Counted from the first letter of the stretch, positions 52,402 to 62,791 are shown. The stretch is DNA of 64,000 bases from Draconibacterium mangrovi (GCF_010586825.1 NZ_JAAAGB010000008.1:124001-188000); one strand, 5' to 3'. Numbers and translations: made by a program. Notes: generated by a model not told the origin, from the letters alone.

Positions 52402-53943
52402 TTAAAGTGCGTTATTCGGCCACGGCGCAACTTGTCCAGTTGTTTTATATTTGGGGCGTTGTGCATCCACACTTCTCAGGTATTCTCCCAACTTTAGGGC
52501 AAGTTGTTTTACCTGCTCAGGATACTTTTCGGCCAGGTTTTTATGTTCACCGATGTCCTCTTTTAAATTGAATAATTCGAAATGCTGGTCGTGGTAATAA
52601 TAAATTAATTTAAAGTCGCCACTACGTATGGTGCTGGTAGCCCCAATTCCGGGTCCGGTTGGCCCCCAGTTATTTGGGAAATGCCAAAACAAATCGCGTG
52701 CTTCTGTCTCTTTATCCGGGTTTACCAACATAGGGACAAAACTTTTTCCATCAACGTGTTGAACGGTTTTATAGTTCATTATGCCTGCCATTTCAATAAT
52801 GCTGGGGAAAAAATCTTCGATAATTACCAGCGAATTATTTTTTGTTGCGGGCGCCACTTTTCCCGGCCATTTAACAATCATCGGTTCCCGTATTCCGCCT
52901 TCATAAGCCGATCCTTTGCCGCTGTTTAGCGGGCTGTTATGTGTGTGCAGTTCACCTGCCCTTGGCCGGTGGCTAAACCCACCATTATCTGACATAAACA
53001 AAACGATTGTATTGTCCGCAATGCCCTTTTCATCGAGGTAGTCCATTAAATCTACCAGACTTTTGTCCATGGCTTCAATCATCGACGCATATTTGCCTTC
53101 CGGTTCGGGTAAGCCTGCATCGATGTATTTTTGGTAAAAACGGCGATCAGCATTCAAAGGAATATGAACAGCATAGTGCGACATGTATAGATAAAAAGGA
53201 CTGTTAAGCGATAAAGCCTTTTCCATAGCACCTTTTGCTTCGAGTGTCAATGCTTCGGTAATAAAAATTGAATCTCCATGGTATTTCTCCAAACCCGGAA
53301 CACCCCATGGCAAAGTATGTCCACCCTTTTCCTTGTTTCCAAAATTTTGCTCGCCCAGGTAACTTCCCAGACCACCTGCAGCATGTCCTGCAATATTTAT
53401 ATCAAAACCACAGTTCTCTGGATTGGCTGCGGGGGTGTTCATTGCTCCAAAATGAGCTTTCCCGCAATGGATCGTGAAGTAACCGTTGTCTTTCAGAATT
53501 TGTGGCAGCATGGTTGCATAAGCCGATCGTTCAATGCTATCCACCGGCTGAACACCATTTACATTCCAATCAGGGTATTCAAGTACTTCATGTTTTCCAT
53601 CTACCGAAGCATTACGGTGTAGTGTCCAGTTGGTAACCCTGTGCCGGGCAGCATTCATTCCGCACATCAGACTTACACGTGTAGGTGAACAAACCGAACT
53701 GGCATAAGCCTGGGTAAACATCATCCCTTCGGAGGCCAGCCGCTCCATACCGGGAGTATGATACCTTTTGTTAAACGCTGTTTTTTCTTTCCAGAAAGGG
53801 ACAGATGTGTCCTGCCAGCCCATATCATCTACAAAAAAAAGGATAATATTAGGTTTGGTGTTGCCTGGCTCTTTATTAACTTTTTGTGCACAAGCAAAAA
53901 AGATAAAGCCAAGCGTGAATAGTGTAATTACTTTATATTTCAT
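52402..53943 (-). CDS. Sulfatase (S1 family, formylglycine type), lipoprotein
   Basis: The start at 53943 (MKYKVITLFTLGF, lipobox ending FFAC) removes a 30-residue extension without signal. The product has 513 residues. The S1 signature CSPTR begins at C85, the cysteine to be converted to formylglycine. Metal ligands are in FFVDDMGWQD near residues 37-42 and MSDNGGFSH. The C-terminal part has the small sheet ending in APWPNN. It should remove sulfate esters from a sugar so that the neighbouring fucosidases can act. It starts seven bases after the EEP gene and is followed by GH29 after 33 bases. The subfamily and regiospecificity cannot be read by eye. Confidence 0.92.
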   Translation of the reverse strand: MKYKVITLFTLGFIFFACAQKVNKEPGNTKPNIILFFVDDMGWQDTSVPFWKEKTAFNKRYHTPGMERLASEGMMFTQAYASSVCSPTRVSLMCGMNAARHRVTNWTLHRNASVDGKHEVLEYPDWNVNGVQPVDSIERSAYATMLPQILKDNGYFTIHCGKAHFGAMNTPAANPENCGFDINIAGHAAGGLGSYLGEQNFGNKEKGGHTLPWGVPGLEKYHGDSIFITEALTLEAKGAMEKALSLNSPFYLYMSHYAVHIPLNADRRFYQKYIDAGLPEPEGKYASMIEAMDKSLVDLMDYLDEKGIADNTIVLFMSDNGGFSHRPRAGELHTHNSPLNSGKGSAYEGGIREPMIVKWPGKVAPATKNNSLVIIEDFFPSIIEMAGIMNYKTVQHVDGKSFVPMLVNPDKETEARDLFWHFPNNWGPTGPGIGATSTIRSGDFKLIYYYHDQHFELFNLKEDIGEHKNLAEKYPEQVKQLALKLGEYLRSVDAQRPKYKTTGQVAPWPNNAL

Positions 53944-53950
53944 TTGATTT

Positions 53951-54859
53951 TCATTCCCTATTTTTAAATTCTGTAATAACAGGGTAATGGTCTGATAAAT
54001 ACCAGTTTTCTTCCCCGTTACACACTTTTGCACTTACACATTGTGTTTCAAGCTGGGGAGAAACAAGGATATAGTCAATCCGTTCCATACGCGAAAGCAC
54101 TTGATCGACGGTTTCATTGTTTACAGGCCCCAAAGCACGCGCCGGAAAACTTCCGCGTTCCATCATCCCGCTTGCAAATTTTCGGGTTACATCATACAGC
54201 GGAAACGAAAGAAAATCTGAAATAACCGAATAATCCAGGTCGTTATTATCGAGGTTACCATCCGGGCCTTTTCCTTTTTCAGTTTCCCGGAGTGTGGTAA
54301 GGAGTTCGCCATTTGCCTCATACAGATCGGCATCAAAAGGCGAATGGGCATTAAAATCGCCCAAAACGATATATTCGGGATTTTCAGCCCTCATTTGTTC
54401 CAGTTTCGAAAGCAGGATCTTTGTTTCTTCACGCCGGCGTTTTATGCTTTTCGGGCTAAGGTGTAACACCAAAAAATCGATACCATTAATTTTACAATGC
54501 AAAGACCCGTGATGCATACCTTTGATGATTTTCTCTTTTATTTCTATGGGATATTTCGAAGTCAAACCAACAGAGTAGCCGGTTTTCTTTAGCAATACCG
54601 AATAATCATGTCCCCATGATTTTGCATCTTCCGAAAGTTTTTCGGGTGTGTATTCACACAATTCCTGCAATGCCACTACATCAGGCTTTTCTTTATTTAC
54701 CCAATTCCGCCACTTTTCCCTTCGCGCAATGTCTTTTCCCCAATCAAATCCGTTCCAGATATTGTAGCTCATCACTTTCAAATTCTTTTCATGGTTCTGA
54801 GAAAACACGAACAGAGGAAATACCAATACCATCAATAAAATTACAATTCGTTTGACCAT
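53951..54859 (-). CDS. Exported endonuclease/exonuclease/phosphatase-fold protein
   Basis: This 302-residue exported protein (signal ending FVFSQ) has all the EEP-fold metal and catalytic motifs: SYNIWNG with N33, VALQEL with E66, LGDFNAHS (metal aspartate and asparagine) and SDHYPV (aspartate and histidine). Members cleave phosphodiesters or phosphomonoesters (DNases, sphingomyelinases, inositol phosphatases). Its operon position between a GH29 gene (130 bases) and a sulfatase (seven bases) suggests removal of a phosphate-linked decoration from a glycan or glycolipid rather than nucleic-acid cleavage; that is inference. Confidence 0.88.
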   Translation of the reverse strand: MVKRIVILLMVLVFPLFVFSQNHEKNLKVMSYNIWNGFDWGKDIARREKWRNWVNKEKPDVVALQELCEYTPEKLSEDAKSWGHDYSVLLKKTGYSVGLTSKYPIEIKEKIIKGMHHGSLHCKINGIDFLVLHLSPKSIKRRREETKILLSKLEQMRAENPEYIVLGDFNAHSPFDADLYEANGELLTTLRETEKGKGPDGNLDNNDLDYSVISDFLSFPLYDVTRKFASGMMERGSFPARALGPVNNETVDQVLSRMERIDYILVSPQLETQCVSAKVCNGEENWYLSDHYPVITEFKNRE

Positions 54860-54989
54860 TACTTATCTGTTTTTTATGTAAGATTATGAGAAATCCGGGA
54901 AAAATGAAATTATTAAATCGCTCATTCTACGAAATGTATCCTTATAAAAGCAAACGATTCAACACTTGGCCCTATTAATGAAGAGATTT

Positions 54990-56891
54990 TTACAGTACGT
55001 AAACATGTAGTCTTTTTAAATGAATTGCATCTTCATTATCAGCATCCAGCATAATTTTCACATACCTGGTTTCCACTCCCGGCAACTGGATTCCGGCATT
55101 GAACTGTGCCACCGTAACTTCCCAACGCGCAAATACCCCTTCATGTTTTTCAATTGATTGCCAATTGGTTCCATCCTTTGAAACCAGTACTCCAAATGTG
55201 CCCGGATTTCCGTTGTAATGTTTTTCGTTATACAAATCAATGCCTGTTACCGAATACATTTTACGTAAATCGATAATCGCATACGGTTCTTCTTCAGCCT
55301 CGGTATGAAATGCGAAGGGACTGTTAAACAAAGTATTTTTAAAAAGCAGTTCGTGATGTTCCGGGTTATCGAGAGACGATTGTGAACTCAATTCCAGCTT
55401 TAAATCTTTGGTGAGCTGTTTTCCAAACATCGGGTCATCGAACCTAGATTTCGAACGCTTTTCGGCCACCATTCCATCTATTTCATATTTGAATGAAAGT
55501 TCTACGATAACTGACTCCACATTCCTGTTTACCTTTTCAAGGTTAATAAACGCCTGCTTTCCGTTTTGGCTGTAGGTAACCTGTCCTCCGGTGAGAACTT
55601 TTGCAGTCACAATTTCATTATCAATTGCAGGCAGTGAAAGCGTATCTCCTACTTCTCCGGTAATGTGAACGAAGGCCGTGTTTCCGCGATAGGCGCTACC
55701 ACCCCACTTCTCTGGATACCAGGGCCCGCCTTGAGTCTGATAAATGGTTTGTCCGTATTGTTTCAGCCAATCACCCACTTCTTCCAAACGATTTACCTGA
55801 AACGGATCGTATTCGCCTTCCCATTTCGGCCCCCAGCTAAGCAGCATGTTTCCGTTACCGCAAGCCGTAGCTGTCAGCATTTCCACTATTTCTTTTTTCG
55901 ATTTTACAGGCGTATCCGACCACGACCATGTGCCACAAAGTGTTACACAACTTTCCCAGGGGCGGAACTGGTACATCCCGATTTTTTGCTCCGGAGTATC
56001 AAAGTCTCCGGGAAGAGAAGCACGGTTATTGATGATGATTCCCGGCTGAAGTTCGCGGATCATTCGTGTAAGTTTTTCCGACTCCCACATATCAGCCGTG
56101 AACATGCCTCCCCACCAGCAAGCATCAAACCAGAAAATATCGACTTTGCCATAGTTCGTACAAAGCTCTCGTACTACATTAAACTGGTAATCTATGTATT
56201 TTTGATGGCTTGCTCCCGGTTTCACCTCTTTCACTCCTGGTTTGGCACTGAAGTACGGAGCTTCTTTAACCTGATCGATCAAAGCGGTGTCAACAGGCGC
56301 ATAGTCGGGATGGTACCAGTCGCGCTGCGAATAGTAAATTCCAAACTTCATTCCCGCTTCATGACAGGCATCTGCAATCTCTTTTAAATAATCGCGCCCA
56401 AACGGCGAGTTGGTAACTTTAAAATCGGAATATTGGGTATCCCACATATGAAAACCATCGTGGTGCTTGGCAATAGTTACAATGTATTTCATGCCGGCAC
56501 GTTTGGCGATATCCACCCATTCTTTGGCGTCAAAGTCTTCGAAAACAAACTGTTCCGGGTATTTCACCCACACCGAATCGGCAATCGGGCCATGGCCTTT
56601 ATCCGGTGCTTTGCGGGTGTAACACATGCCCCAGCTGAGGTCCCGGCCAATATAGGTCGATAATCCGAAATGAATGAACATACCGTAACGTGCATCGTTG
56701 AACCATTGCATTTCCTCGTCGGTAGCAAAATTACTGGCATCCCATTCCTCAACAGAAAACATTTGAATATGATTCCATCGGGCTTTTTTATCGGTTGTTT
56801 CTCCTCTAACTGACCACTGGGCATAGGCGAGATGCCCACAAAACAAGGTCAGCAAAAAAACAACACTTATCTTCTTTAGACTTAAGTTCAT
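54990..56891 (-). CDS. GH29 alpha-L-fucosidase with discoidin domain (copy 2)
   Basis: This 633-residue exported protein (signal ending LAYAQ) is a GH29 enzyme with the classic motifs: ARYGMFIHFG, AKHHDGFHMWDT with H143/H144, FGIYYSQRDW and the nucleophile D256 in DIFWFDACWW. A beta-sandwich follows the barrel (about 390-470), and a discoidin F5/8C domain ends the protein (about 520-633; VTGIDLYNE, RYVKIMLDAD). The classic histidine motif suggests a broad-specificity GH29 subgroup, unlike copy 1. The C-terminal domain probably binds sugar. It is preceded by a coding remnant and the second GH95 gene. Confidence 0.93.
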   Translation of the reverse strand: MNLSLKKISVVFLLTLFCGHLAYAQWSVRGETTDKKARWNHIQMFSVEEWDASNFATDEEMQWFNDARYGMFIHFGLSTYIGRDLSWGMCYTRKAPDKGHGPIADSVWVKYPEQFVFEDFDAKEWVDIAKRAGMKYIVTIAKHHDGFHMWDTQYSDFKVTNSPFGRDYLKEIADACHEAGMKFGIYYSQRDWYHPDYAPVDTALIDQVKEAPYFSAKPGVKEVKPGASHQKYIDYQFNVVRELCTNYGKVDIFWFDACWWGGMFTADMWESEKLTRMIRELQPGIIINNRASLPGDFDTPEQKIGMYQFRPWESCVTLCGTWSWSDTPVKSKKEIVEMLTATACGNGNMLLSWGPKWEGEYDPFQVNRLEEVGDWLKQYGQTIYQTQGGPWYPEKWGGSAYRGNTAFVHITGEVGDTLSLPAIDNEIVTAKVLTGGQVTYSQNGKQAFINLEKVNRNVESVIVELSFKYEIDGMVAEKRSKSRFDDPMFGKQLTKDLKLELSSQSSLDNPEHHELLFKNTLFNSPFAFHTEAEEEPYAIIDLRKMYSVTGIDLYNEKHYNGNPGTFGVLVSKDGTNWQSIEKHEGVFARWEVTVAQFNAGIQLPGVETRYVKIMLDADNEDAIHLKRLHVYVL

Positions 56892-56902
56892 CCTGTTCTA
56901 TT

Positions 56903-57097
56903 TTAGTTTTTGAGTTCTTTTATCCTCTTTAGTGATTCCTGCGATACGCTTCCATCTTCCCACATTAATAAGTTAATTGACAAGGGAACATGCCTTTTTG
57001 AGGTGCTTTGGAACCAGTTTTTTATATCGTTGGCGTTTATGCGGGTTTTAATTTTCTGATTCGGATTATGTATGGCCTTTTTTATAAAAGCAACTCT
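56903..57097 (-). pseudogene. C-terminal remnant of an unidentified gene
   Basis: A minus-strand frame of 64 codons runs from inside the end of the GH95 gene to a TAA at 56903-56905. It has no start codon at a useful position. Its composition is that of real protein: NANDIKNWFQ, VPLSINLLMWEDGSVSQ, then a basic-acidic helix ending KRIKELKN. It looks like the tail of a deleted enzyme or binding protein of this operon. I do not recognise the family. It explains the gap between the GH95 and GH29 genes. Confidence 0.45.
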
Positions 57098-59454
57098 TTA
57101 CTCTCCCCTTTATTTAGTATCACCTCTATCTTTTTGGATTGATATATCAAATTAACTTTGCCGCCACTATGGGCTTTTAAAACGATTTTGGTTAACACTT
57201 CATTGTCCCATTCCAGGTCAAGTTCATAATTGCCTCTGGCCTTCAAGCCTTTTACCGATCCTTTCTTCCATAGTTCAGGTAAAGCCGGTAGCAAACGAAT
57301 AATACCAGGTTCATGCGATTGCACTAACATTTCGGCGATTCCAGCAGTAACTCCCAGGTTCCCATCTATCTGAAAAATATTTGGTGGATGCAAATCAAAT
57401 AAGTTATTCGCCATTTGGTTTTTAAGTAATTCATTAATATGATTATAACACTCATTCCCATCCATTAAACGGGCATAAAAATTAACCATCCATGCTCTGC
57501 TCCAGCCTGTCTGCCCACCACCATATGATAATCTTCGCTCCAGGGTTTTTCGGGCTGCTTCGTAAAGTTCAGGTGTTGAAGGATTTATTTGTGATGAAGG
57601 AAATAATCCATACAAATGCGAAATATGCCGGTGTCCGGGGCTAGCTTCTTCGTAATCTTCAATCCATTCCATTATTGTACCATTTGCACCTACCTGAATG
57701 CGAGGTAATCTGCTGATCACAGAATTGATTTCATCGGTAAGTTCCTTTTTACCTAAAAGTTGTTCTGCTACAATACAACTCTCTAAAACATCCCGAATGA
57801 TCTGGATATCAATACTGGAAGCAACTGTATTTGCTAAAGCTTTACCAGTTGCCGGATCAATGTATTCATTTTCTGGAGAATAGGAAGGAGCTGTCACCAA
57901 CATTCCATTTGTATCTTCCTGAAGAAAATCCATTATAAAACGTGCAGATCCTTTTAATATGGGGTATAAAGTGTCATTCAAATAGCTTTTATCCTGAGTA
58001 AACAGGTAGTGCTGCCAAAGCGTTTGTGTCATCCAGGCACCGGCCAATGGGAAACTGTAACCTACACTCACCTGATAAAAAGTATTTGAACCTGACGGTG
58101 TTGTACGTCCAAAAATATTACTTGTGGCATGAAGCATCCATCCTTCAGAACCAATATATTTATGAGCGGTTTCATATCCCCTGTTTGTTAAGCGCTCCAG
58201 ATATTCAGATAAAGGATGAACTGTTTCGGATAGGTTACACACATCGGCCGGCCAATAATTCATTTGCAGATTAATGTTCATATGGTAATCTGACTCCCAT
58301 GCAGCCCACATATCCTTATTCCAGATTCCCTGAAGATTAGCTGGCAAAACAGCTTTCCCACCCGAGCTTGTCATTAACAAGTAACGGCCATATTGAAAAA
58401 GTACTTGCGTCAGGAAAGGATCATCAACACCTTCTCTTAGCCTCTTTATTCGAATATCGGTAGGTACGGTATCCGTCTGTATATTGGCAATTTTAAGGTC
58501 TACCCTATTATACATTTCCTGGTGTTTTTTTACATGGGCAGCTTTTAATTTTTTATAGTCCGATTTATGAGCTTGTTCAACCGATATTTCAGCTTCTTTA
58601 AAACTGTTAATGCTCTCATCAAAATTAAACTGTTCGAAATTATAATTTGTTGCCACTCCCATTAAAAGTGTAAAAGAGGTAGTTTTATTCAAAATCAGCG
58701 AAGTGTCATTTTGTTGAAAACTTCCATTTGTATCAAATACTTTTACAAGACCGGAAAATTTCATGTGTGGGCCGCCTATTCCTGAACCTCCGGGATTGTC
58801 ATCATACCCATTTGGGTCGTCAACTATCTGACCATCTATTTTCAAACCATTGGATAGAACCGTTGTAACGGCATCCTTATCCCGCTTAAATGAAAAATTT
58901 ACATCCACTGGCTCATCGTCAAGGCTGTCAAATCGATAAACCAATACATCATCGGAAAACGAAACGAATGATTCTCGTCTAAAACGCTTACCTTCAATTT
59001 CGTAAATAACAGAAGCAATTCCTGTGCTTAAATCCAGTTCCCGGCGATAATCTGAGGCATCGGGGTGATCAAAACCAATAAGTAAATTGCCAAAGGGCTC
59101 ATATGAACGAAAGCACGTTGGTGTGGTAGATAAATGTTCTACTGCATACCGATAGGCTTCATCAAACTTACGTTCCAGATTAAGCTGTTGAAAAGTATGA
59201 TAATGCTCTTTCACATTTTCCGGATACGGTTGTTCCGGGCAACCTGCCCATAGGCTTTCTTCATTTATTTGCAAGTGTTCATGGTTTATATTTCCATGAA
59301 CCATTCCCCCAATTCGGCCATTTCCTATTGGTAAAGCTTCATACCAATCATTAGCGGGTTCGCCATACCACAATTTATCTCTAACTGGCTCCTTTTTAGT
59401 ACACCCTGTATGCATAACCAGTACGCACATAAATAAAAATAAATATCGAAACAT
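57082..59454 (-). CDS. GH95 alpha-L-fucosidase / alpha-L-galactosidase, lipoprotein (copy 2)
   Basis: This 790-residue lipoprotein (lipobox ending HTGC) has ALPIGNGRIGGMVHG, QINEESLWAG, NINLQMNYWPAD with the assisting asparagines, PSYSPENEY with the acid glutamate and FQIDGNLGVTAG with the base aspartate. In the last motif leucine replaces the usual phenylalanine (GNLG instead of GNFG). It is clearly distinct from the GH95 at 12535. It is expected to cleave terminal alpha-L-fucose or alpha-L-galactose with inversion. A 216-base gap separates it from the GH20 gene upstream, so it may have its own promoter. The end overlaps a coding remnant. Confidence 0.92.
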   Translation of the reverse strand: MFRYLFLFMCVLVMHTGCTKKEPVRDKLWYGEPANDWYEALPIGNGRIGGMVHGNINHEHLQINEESLWAGCPEQPYPENVKEHYHTFQQLNLERKFDEAYRYAVEHLSTTPTCFRSYEPFGNLLIGFDHPDASDYRRELDLSTGIASVIYEIEGKRFRRESFVSFSDDVLVYRFDSLDDEPVDVNFSFKRDKDAVTTVLSNGLKIDGQIVDDPNGYDDNPGGSGIGGPHMKFSGLVKVFDTNGSFQQNDTSLILNKTTSFTLLMGVATNYNFEQFNFDESINSFKEAEISVEQAHKSDYKKLKAAHVKKHQEMYNRVDLKIANIQTDTVPTDIRIKRLREGVDDPFLTQVLFQYGRYLLMTSSGGKAVLPANLQGIWNKDMWAAWESDYHMNINLQMNYWPADVCNLSETVHPLSEYLERLTNRGYETAHKYIGSEGWMLHATSNIFGRTTPSGSNTFYQVSVGYSFPLAGAWMTQTLWQHYLFTQDKSYLNDTLYPILKGSARFIMDFLQEDTNGMLVTAPSYSPENEYIDPATGKALANTVASSIDIQIIRDVLESCIVAEQLLGKKELTDEINSVISRLPRIQVGANGTIMEWIEDYEEASPGHRHISHLYGLFPSSQINPSTPELYEAARKTLERRLSYGGGQTGWSRAWMVNFYARLMDGNECYNHINELLKNQMANNLFDLHPPNIFQIDGNLGVTAGIAEMLVQSHEPGIIRLLPALPELWKKGSVKGLKARGNYELDLEWDNEVLTKIVLKAHSGGKVNLIYQSKKIEVILNKGESKELLL

Positions 59455-59670
59455 TTTTTACAATTGGTTTTAATCTGTTAGTATTCGTAATTTACAATTT
59501 TTGGTTCATACCAAGGGTTAGCTGTTTTACTTAATACCAATGAGAAATCGCAATGAACCTTACTTCAGACAATTCTCTTTTTAGTCGACGTTAACTCCCG
59601 AAAAATTTCAAGACAAGCTATCCTAATTTCAGTGTTTCACTTTAGCTGAAAAACAATTGGTTAACGTGTC

Positions 59671-61221
59671 CTACTTCACTGGCTCTTTTTGTTTATAAAA
59701 CGGATTATAGTAATAGATGGAAAGCCGATCGTAGTAGTTAAAAAGTTCCTTTAAACGAAGGTTAAACGATGTAATATCCTTTGTTTCAGGAGAAGTCCAG
59801 GCGGATTCGGCCATTGCTGCCAGCCGGGTATAAACCATATAATCAAACCGTTCAGCGCTTTGTACCGTTTCGGTCCACAGATTGGCTTGAACCCCTCTAA
59901 TTAAATCACTCTGCTGGGCATTAAACTGCGCTAAACTATCCGGAAAATGATAGACATCTTCATACGGATTGTAGCCGTTCCATCTGCGCCCAACCTTGTC
60001 GGTGCTGTCTTGTACAAAATCGAAATAAAGCGGACGACGCGGGCATAAAACAGTAGGAAAACCCTCTGCTAAACTTCGCTCCAGTTGCTCCGGCAAATTG
60101 TGTCGCCACCAATAAATCAAGGTATTTGATGCATCCAGATCGCCATCAACCGTTTCGTCCCAGGCTCCCACTACTTTACCCAATCCCTGAATACTATCGG
60201 CCATTCTTCGGACAAAATAACTTTCAACTTCTTTCAAATCGGCTAAATTCTTGTCCTTCATTAAAGTTTGTACCTCCTCAAGCTTCTGCCATTCCTCGTT
60301 CCCATAATGTACCTCATCGCCCCCCAAATGAATAACAGACGCGGGAAATAACCCGGCTACTTCAGCCAAAATATTTGTTAAATATGTATAAGTTTCCTGT
60401 TTCCCCGGGTTGAATGTAAAATCTGGATGTTTTTTACTTCCGCCACCACTGTATTCGGGATAAGCCCTATTGGCAGCCGTTGCATGGCCAGGCATATCAA
60501 TTTCAGGAATAACAGTTATACCACGTTTTGCAGCATAGGCTACAATCTCTTTTATCTCTTTTTGGGTATAAAAACGTGCGGGGGCATCAGCGTTGGAATG
60601 ACTTCCGCGCGCTCCAATTGTAGTTAATTGGGGGTACGAACGAATTGCCAGGCGCCAGGCGGGTTCGTCGGTTAAATGCCATGCGAAGTGGTTCAATTTT
60701 AAATACATCATCACATCCAATAGCTGTTTTACTTTTTCCATGCCAAAAAAATGACGCGACTCATCAAGCATAAATCCCCGATACGAAAAACGAGGTTCAT
60801 CCATAATCTCGCCTGTTGAAATTTGCGTACTGTTATGCATTAATTGCAGGATACTTACCGCACCATACAAAATTCCTTTTTCCGAATTTGCTGATATGTA
60901 TATGGCTTCCTTTTCGATTTTTACGCTGTACGACTCATCGTTTTCCTGGTAATTTTTATACAATACAAAATGAATCGGAATTCCGCTTTCTTCCAGTCTT
61001 AGATCCTCTTCGCTTATTTTATCAGCAAACAAATCGACAACAGAATCAAGGCGCTTGTCGTTTGAAATTATCTTAACTCCATTTTCCAGAGATAGAGAAC
61101 TTCCTGTTTGGATTTGATATGCAGGAGCCGGAATTAATTGATATTTTTCGGCACTAGCATCACATACGGAGAGCAGTATGATTGCAAGCATCATACTGAA
61201 AAAGTTTAGTTTTAAGTTCAT
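59671..61221 (-). CDS. GH20 beta-N-acetylhexosaminidase
   Basis: This 516-residue exported protein (signal ending CDASA) has the GH20 N-terminal alpha/beta domain (about 25-145) and a catalytic barrel with the substrate-assisted pair D-E in HLGGDEVHYG near residue 302. Other family marks are YRGFMLDESRHFF, LNHFAWHLTDEPAWRL, and PEIDMPGHATAA. It removes terminal beta-linked GlcNAc or GalNAc. The presence of this activity means that the target glycan, or one of the glycans served by this block, contains an N-acetylhexosamine. It begins 19 bases after the sulfatase stop, so the two are co-transcribed. Confidence 0.95.
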   Translation of the reverse strand: MNLKLNFFSMMLAIILLSVCDASAEKYQLIPAPAYQIQTGSSLSLENGVKIISNDKRLDSVVDLFADKISEEDLRLEESGIPIHFVLYKNYQENDESYSVKIEKEAIYISANSEKGILYGAVSILQLMHNSTQISTGEIMDEPRFSYRGFMLDESRHFFGMEKVKQLLDVMMYLKLNHFAWHLTDEPAWRLAIRSYPQLTTIGARGSHSNADAPARFYTQKEIKEIVAYAAKRGITVIPEIDMPGHATAANRAYPEYSGGGSKKHPDFTFNPGKQETYTYLTNILAEVAGLFPASVIHLGGDEVHYGNEEWQKLEEVQTLMKDKNLADLKEVESYFVRRMADSIQGLGKVVGAWDETVDGDLDASNTLIYWWRHNLPEQLERSLAEGFPTVLCPRRPLYFDFVQDSTDKVGRRWNGYNPYEDVYHFPDSLAQFNAQQSDLIRGVQANLWTETVQSAERFDYMVYTRLAAMAESAWTSPETKDITSFNLRLKELFNYYDRLSIYYYNPFYKQKEPVK

Positions 61222-61240
61222 CTTTTCAGGATTTTAATTT

Positions 61241-62791
61241 TCAGAGATCGGTTTTGTAGTCTATCCAGTCCGACAATATTTTTTGTTGATACCATGGATC
61301 ATCAGATTTTTTTAACCAATATACCATTTCTTTCAGTAATCCAATTACCACCGGATCATCAGATTTTACCGGCAAATTATTCATCTGGTATGGATCATCA
61401 ATGTCGTTAAAGAACTTTGTACCGACCAGCTTTTGGTTCGAATCAATTTGCAATTCAATGGTGTAACTATGTGTTTTTACACCACGTGCCACCGGGAAAT
61501 AATCGATTACTTTGCCTGATGAGTCCTTTTGTCCATCTATATTTCTAATGTATAATGCCGATTTTGGACGGTTTTTATCGGATTCTCCTTTAAGTACCCG
61601 GGTATAATTCGTTCCCTGAACCTCGGTTGGAATAAAGTCTTGCAGTCCCATAACTCCTAAAAGTGTAGGCATAATATCCGGCGATCCCATAATCAGGTCA
61701 TCCAGGCGGTGAGCTTTAAGTCCCGGATAACGAATTAAAAACGGCACATCAAATGCCTCGGTGTAAATATTATTTTTAGGATCGTTAATTCCATGGCTGC
61801 ACATTGTTTCACCATGATCGGAAGTAAATACAATAACCGTATTTTCGTATTCTCCCATGTTTTTCAGCTGATCTATTATTCTGCCGAATTCGCGCGATAC
61901 TCCGGTAACATTAGCAAAGTAAAAGGCAGCTTTTCTGGCTTTATCCATTTCAAGATCGGCATTTGGTCGAACCAATAGCTCTTTTGTGAGTTTATCTTTG
62001 TATAAGTTGTAATCTTTTTCTTCGCAGTCATTTAACGAGTTGTATGGATTGTGCGGCGGGTTCATTGATACAAAAACAGCAAAAGGCTTTTCCGGATCGC
62101 GCTGTCCTTTCTCATTTTTCAGATACGCTATTACCTGGTTGGCTTCGTGTTTTGGCGACCATTCTTTCGGTTCAGTTCGTTGCCCCTGATTATTATAATA
62201 ATGTGGATCTTTGTGAACATCCCAGGTGCCGTATGAGTACCAATGCTGAAAGCCATGACGGTCTTCTTCGGGAGTATATGCATCCCAGGCAGGAGTACGT
62301 GGATCGACATAATTTCCCGGATTTATCGGATCATTTGGTTTCGGATAATCTAAATGCCATTTGCCAAAATACGCAGTATTATACCCCTGCTGATCTAACA
62401 CATCGCTAAAACATACGGCATCCTTGCGAAGCGAACTTACCGGACGGTTTGAATTACAATTTAAAGGCACGCCACTCGCCCCGGGAAACATTCCTGTTAA
62501 TAAACTTCCGCGGTGAGGGCTACAAATTGGAGCATTGCTAACCATATTTGTTAAAACTACCGCTTCATTGGCAAAACGATCCAGTTCCGGCGTTTCTACC
62601 GGGTCTCCAATAGTACGGATTGCATTTTCGTATCCAGGCTTCTCCCAAAAGCCCATTGCCTGCTTACGAAACTGATCGGGAAAAATGTAAACCAAATTTG
62701 GCTTAGCCGGTTCGGGATTACTGCATCCGCAAAGAAGAATGCCTACCGTGTAACAGACAATAATCCAGCTATTTTTGATTTTAAATTTCAT
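61241..62791 (-). CDS. Sulfatase (S1 family, formylglycine type), lipoprotein (copy 2)
   Basis: This 516-residue lipoprotein (lipobox ending LCGC) has the S1 signature CSPHRGSLLTG starting at C90, metal-binding IFPDQFR near residues 36-42, and FTSDHGETMCSHG. The histidine in the CxPxR core and the two-residue metal motif DQ are found in a subset of polysaccharide sulfatases. It is not close to the other sulfatase here, so the two probably act on different positions. It follows the GH88 gene after 33 bases and precedes GH20, which suggests removal of sulfate from uronic acid, hexosamine or fucose units. Confidence 0.92.
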   Translation of the reverse strand: MKFKIKNSWIIVCYTVGILLCGCSNPEPAKPNLVYIFPDQFRKQAMGFWEKPGYENAIRTIGDPVETPELDRFANEAVVLTNMVSNAPICSPHRGSLLTGMFPGASGVPLNCNSNRPVSSLRKDAVCFSDVLDQQGYNTAYFGKWHLDYPKPNDPINPGNYVDPRTPAWDAYTPEEDRHGFQHWYSYGTWDVHKDPHYYNNQGQRTEPKEWSPKHEANQVIAYLKNEKGQRDPEKPFAVFVSMNPPHNPYNSLNDCEEKDYNLYKDKLTKELLVRPNADLEMDKARKAAFYFANVTGVSREFGRIIDQLKNMGEYENTVIVFTSDHGETMCSHGINDPKNNIYTEAFDVPFLIRYPGLKAHRLDDLIMGSPDIMPTLLGVMGLQDFIPTEVQGTNYTRVLKGESDKNRPKSALYIRNIDGQKDSSGKVIDYFPVARGVKTHSYTIELQIDSNQKLVGTKFFNDIDDPYQMNNLPVKSDDPVVIGLLKEMVYWLKKSDDPWYQQKILSDWIDYKTDL

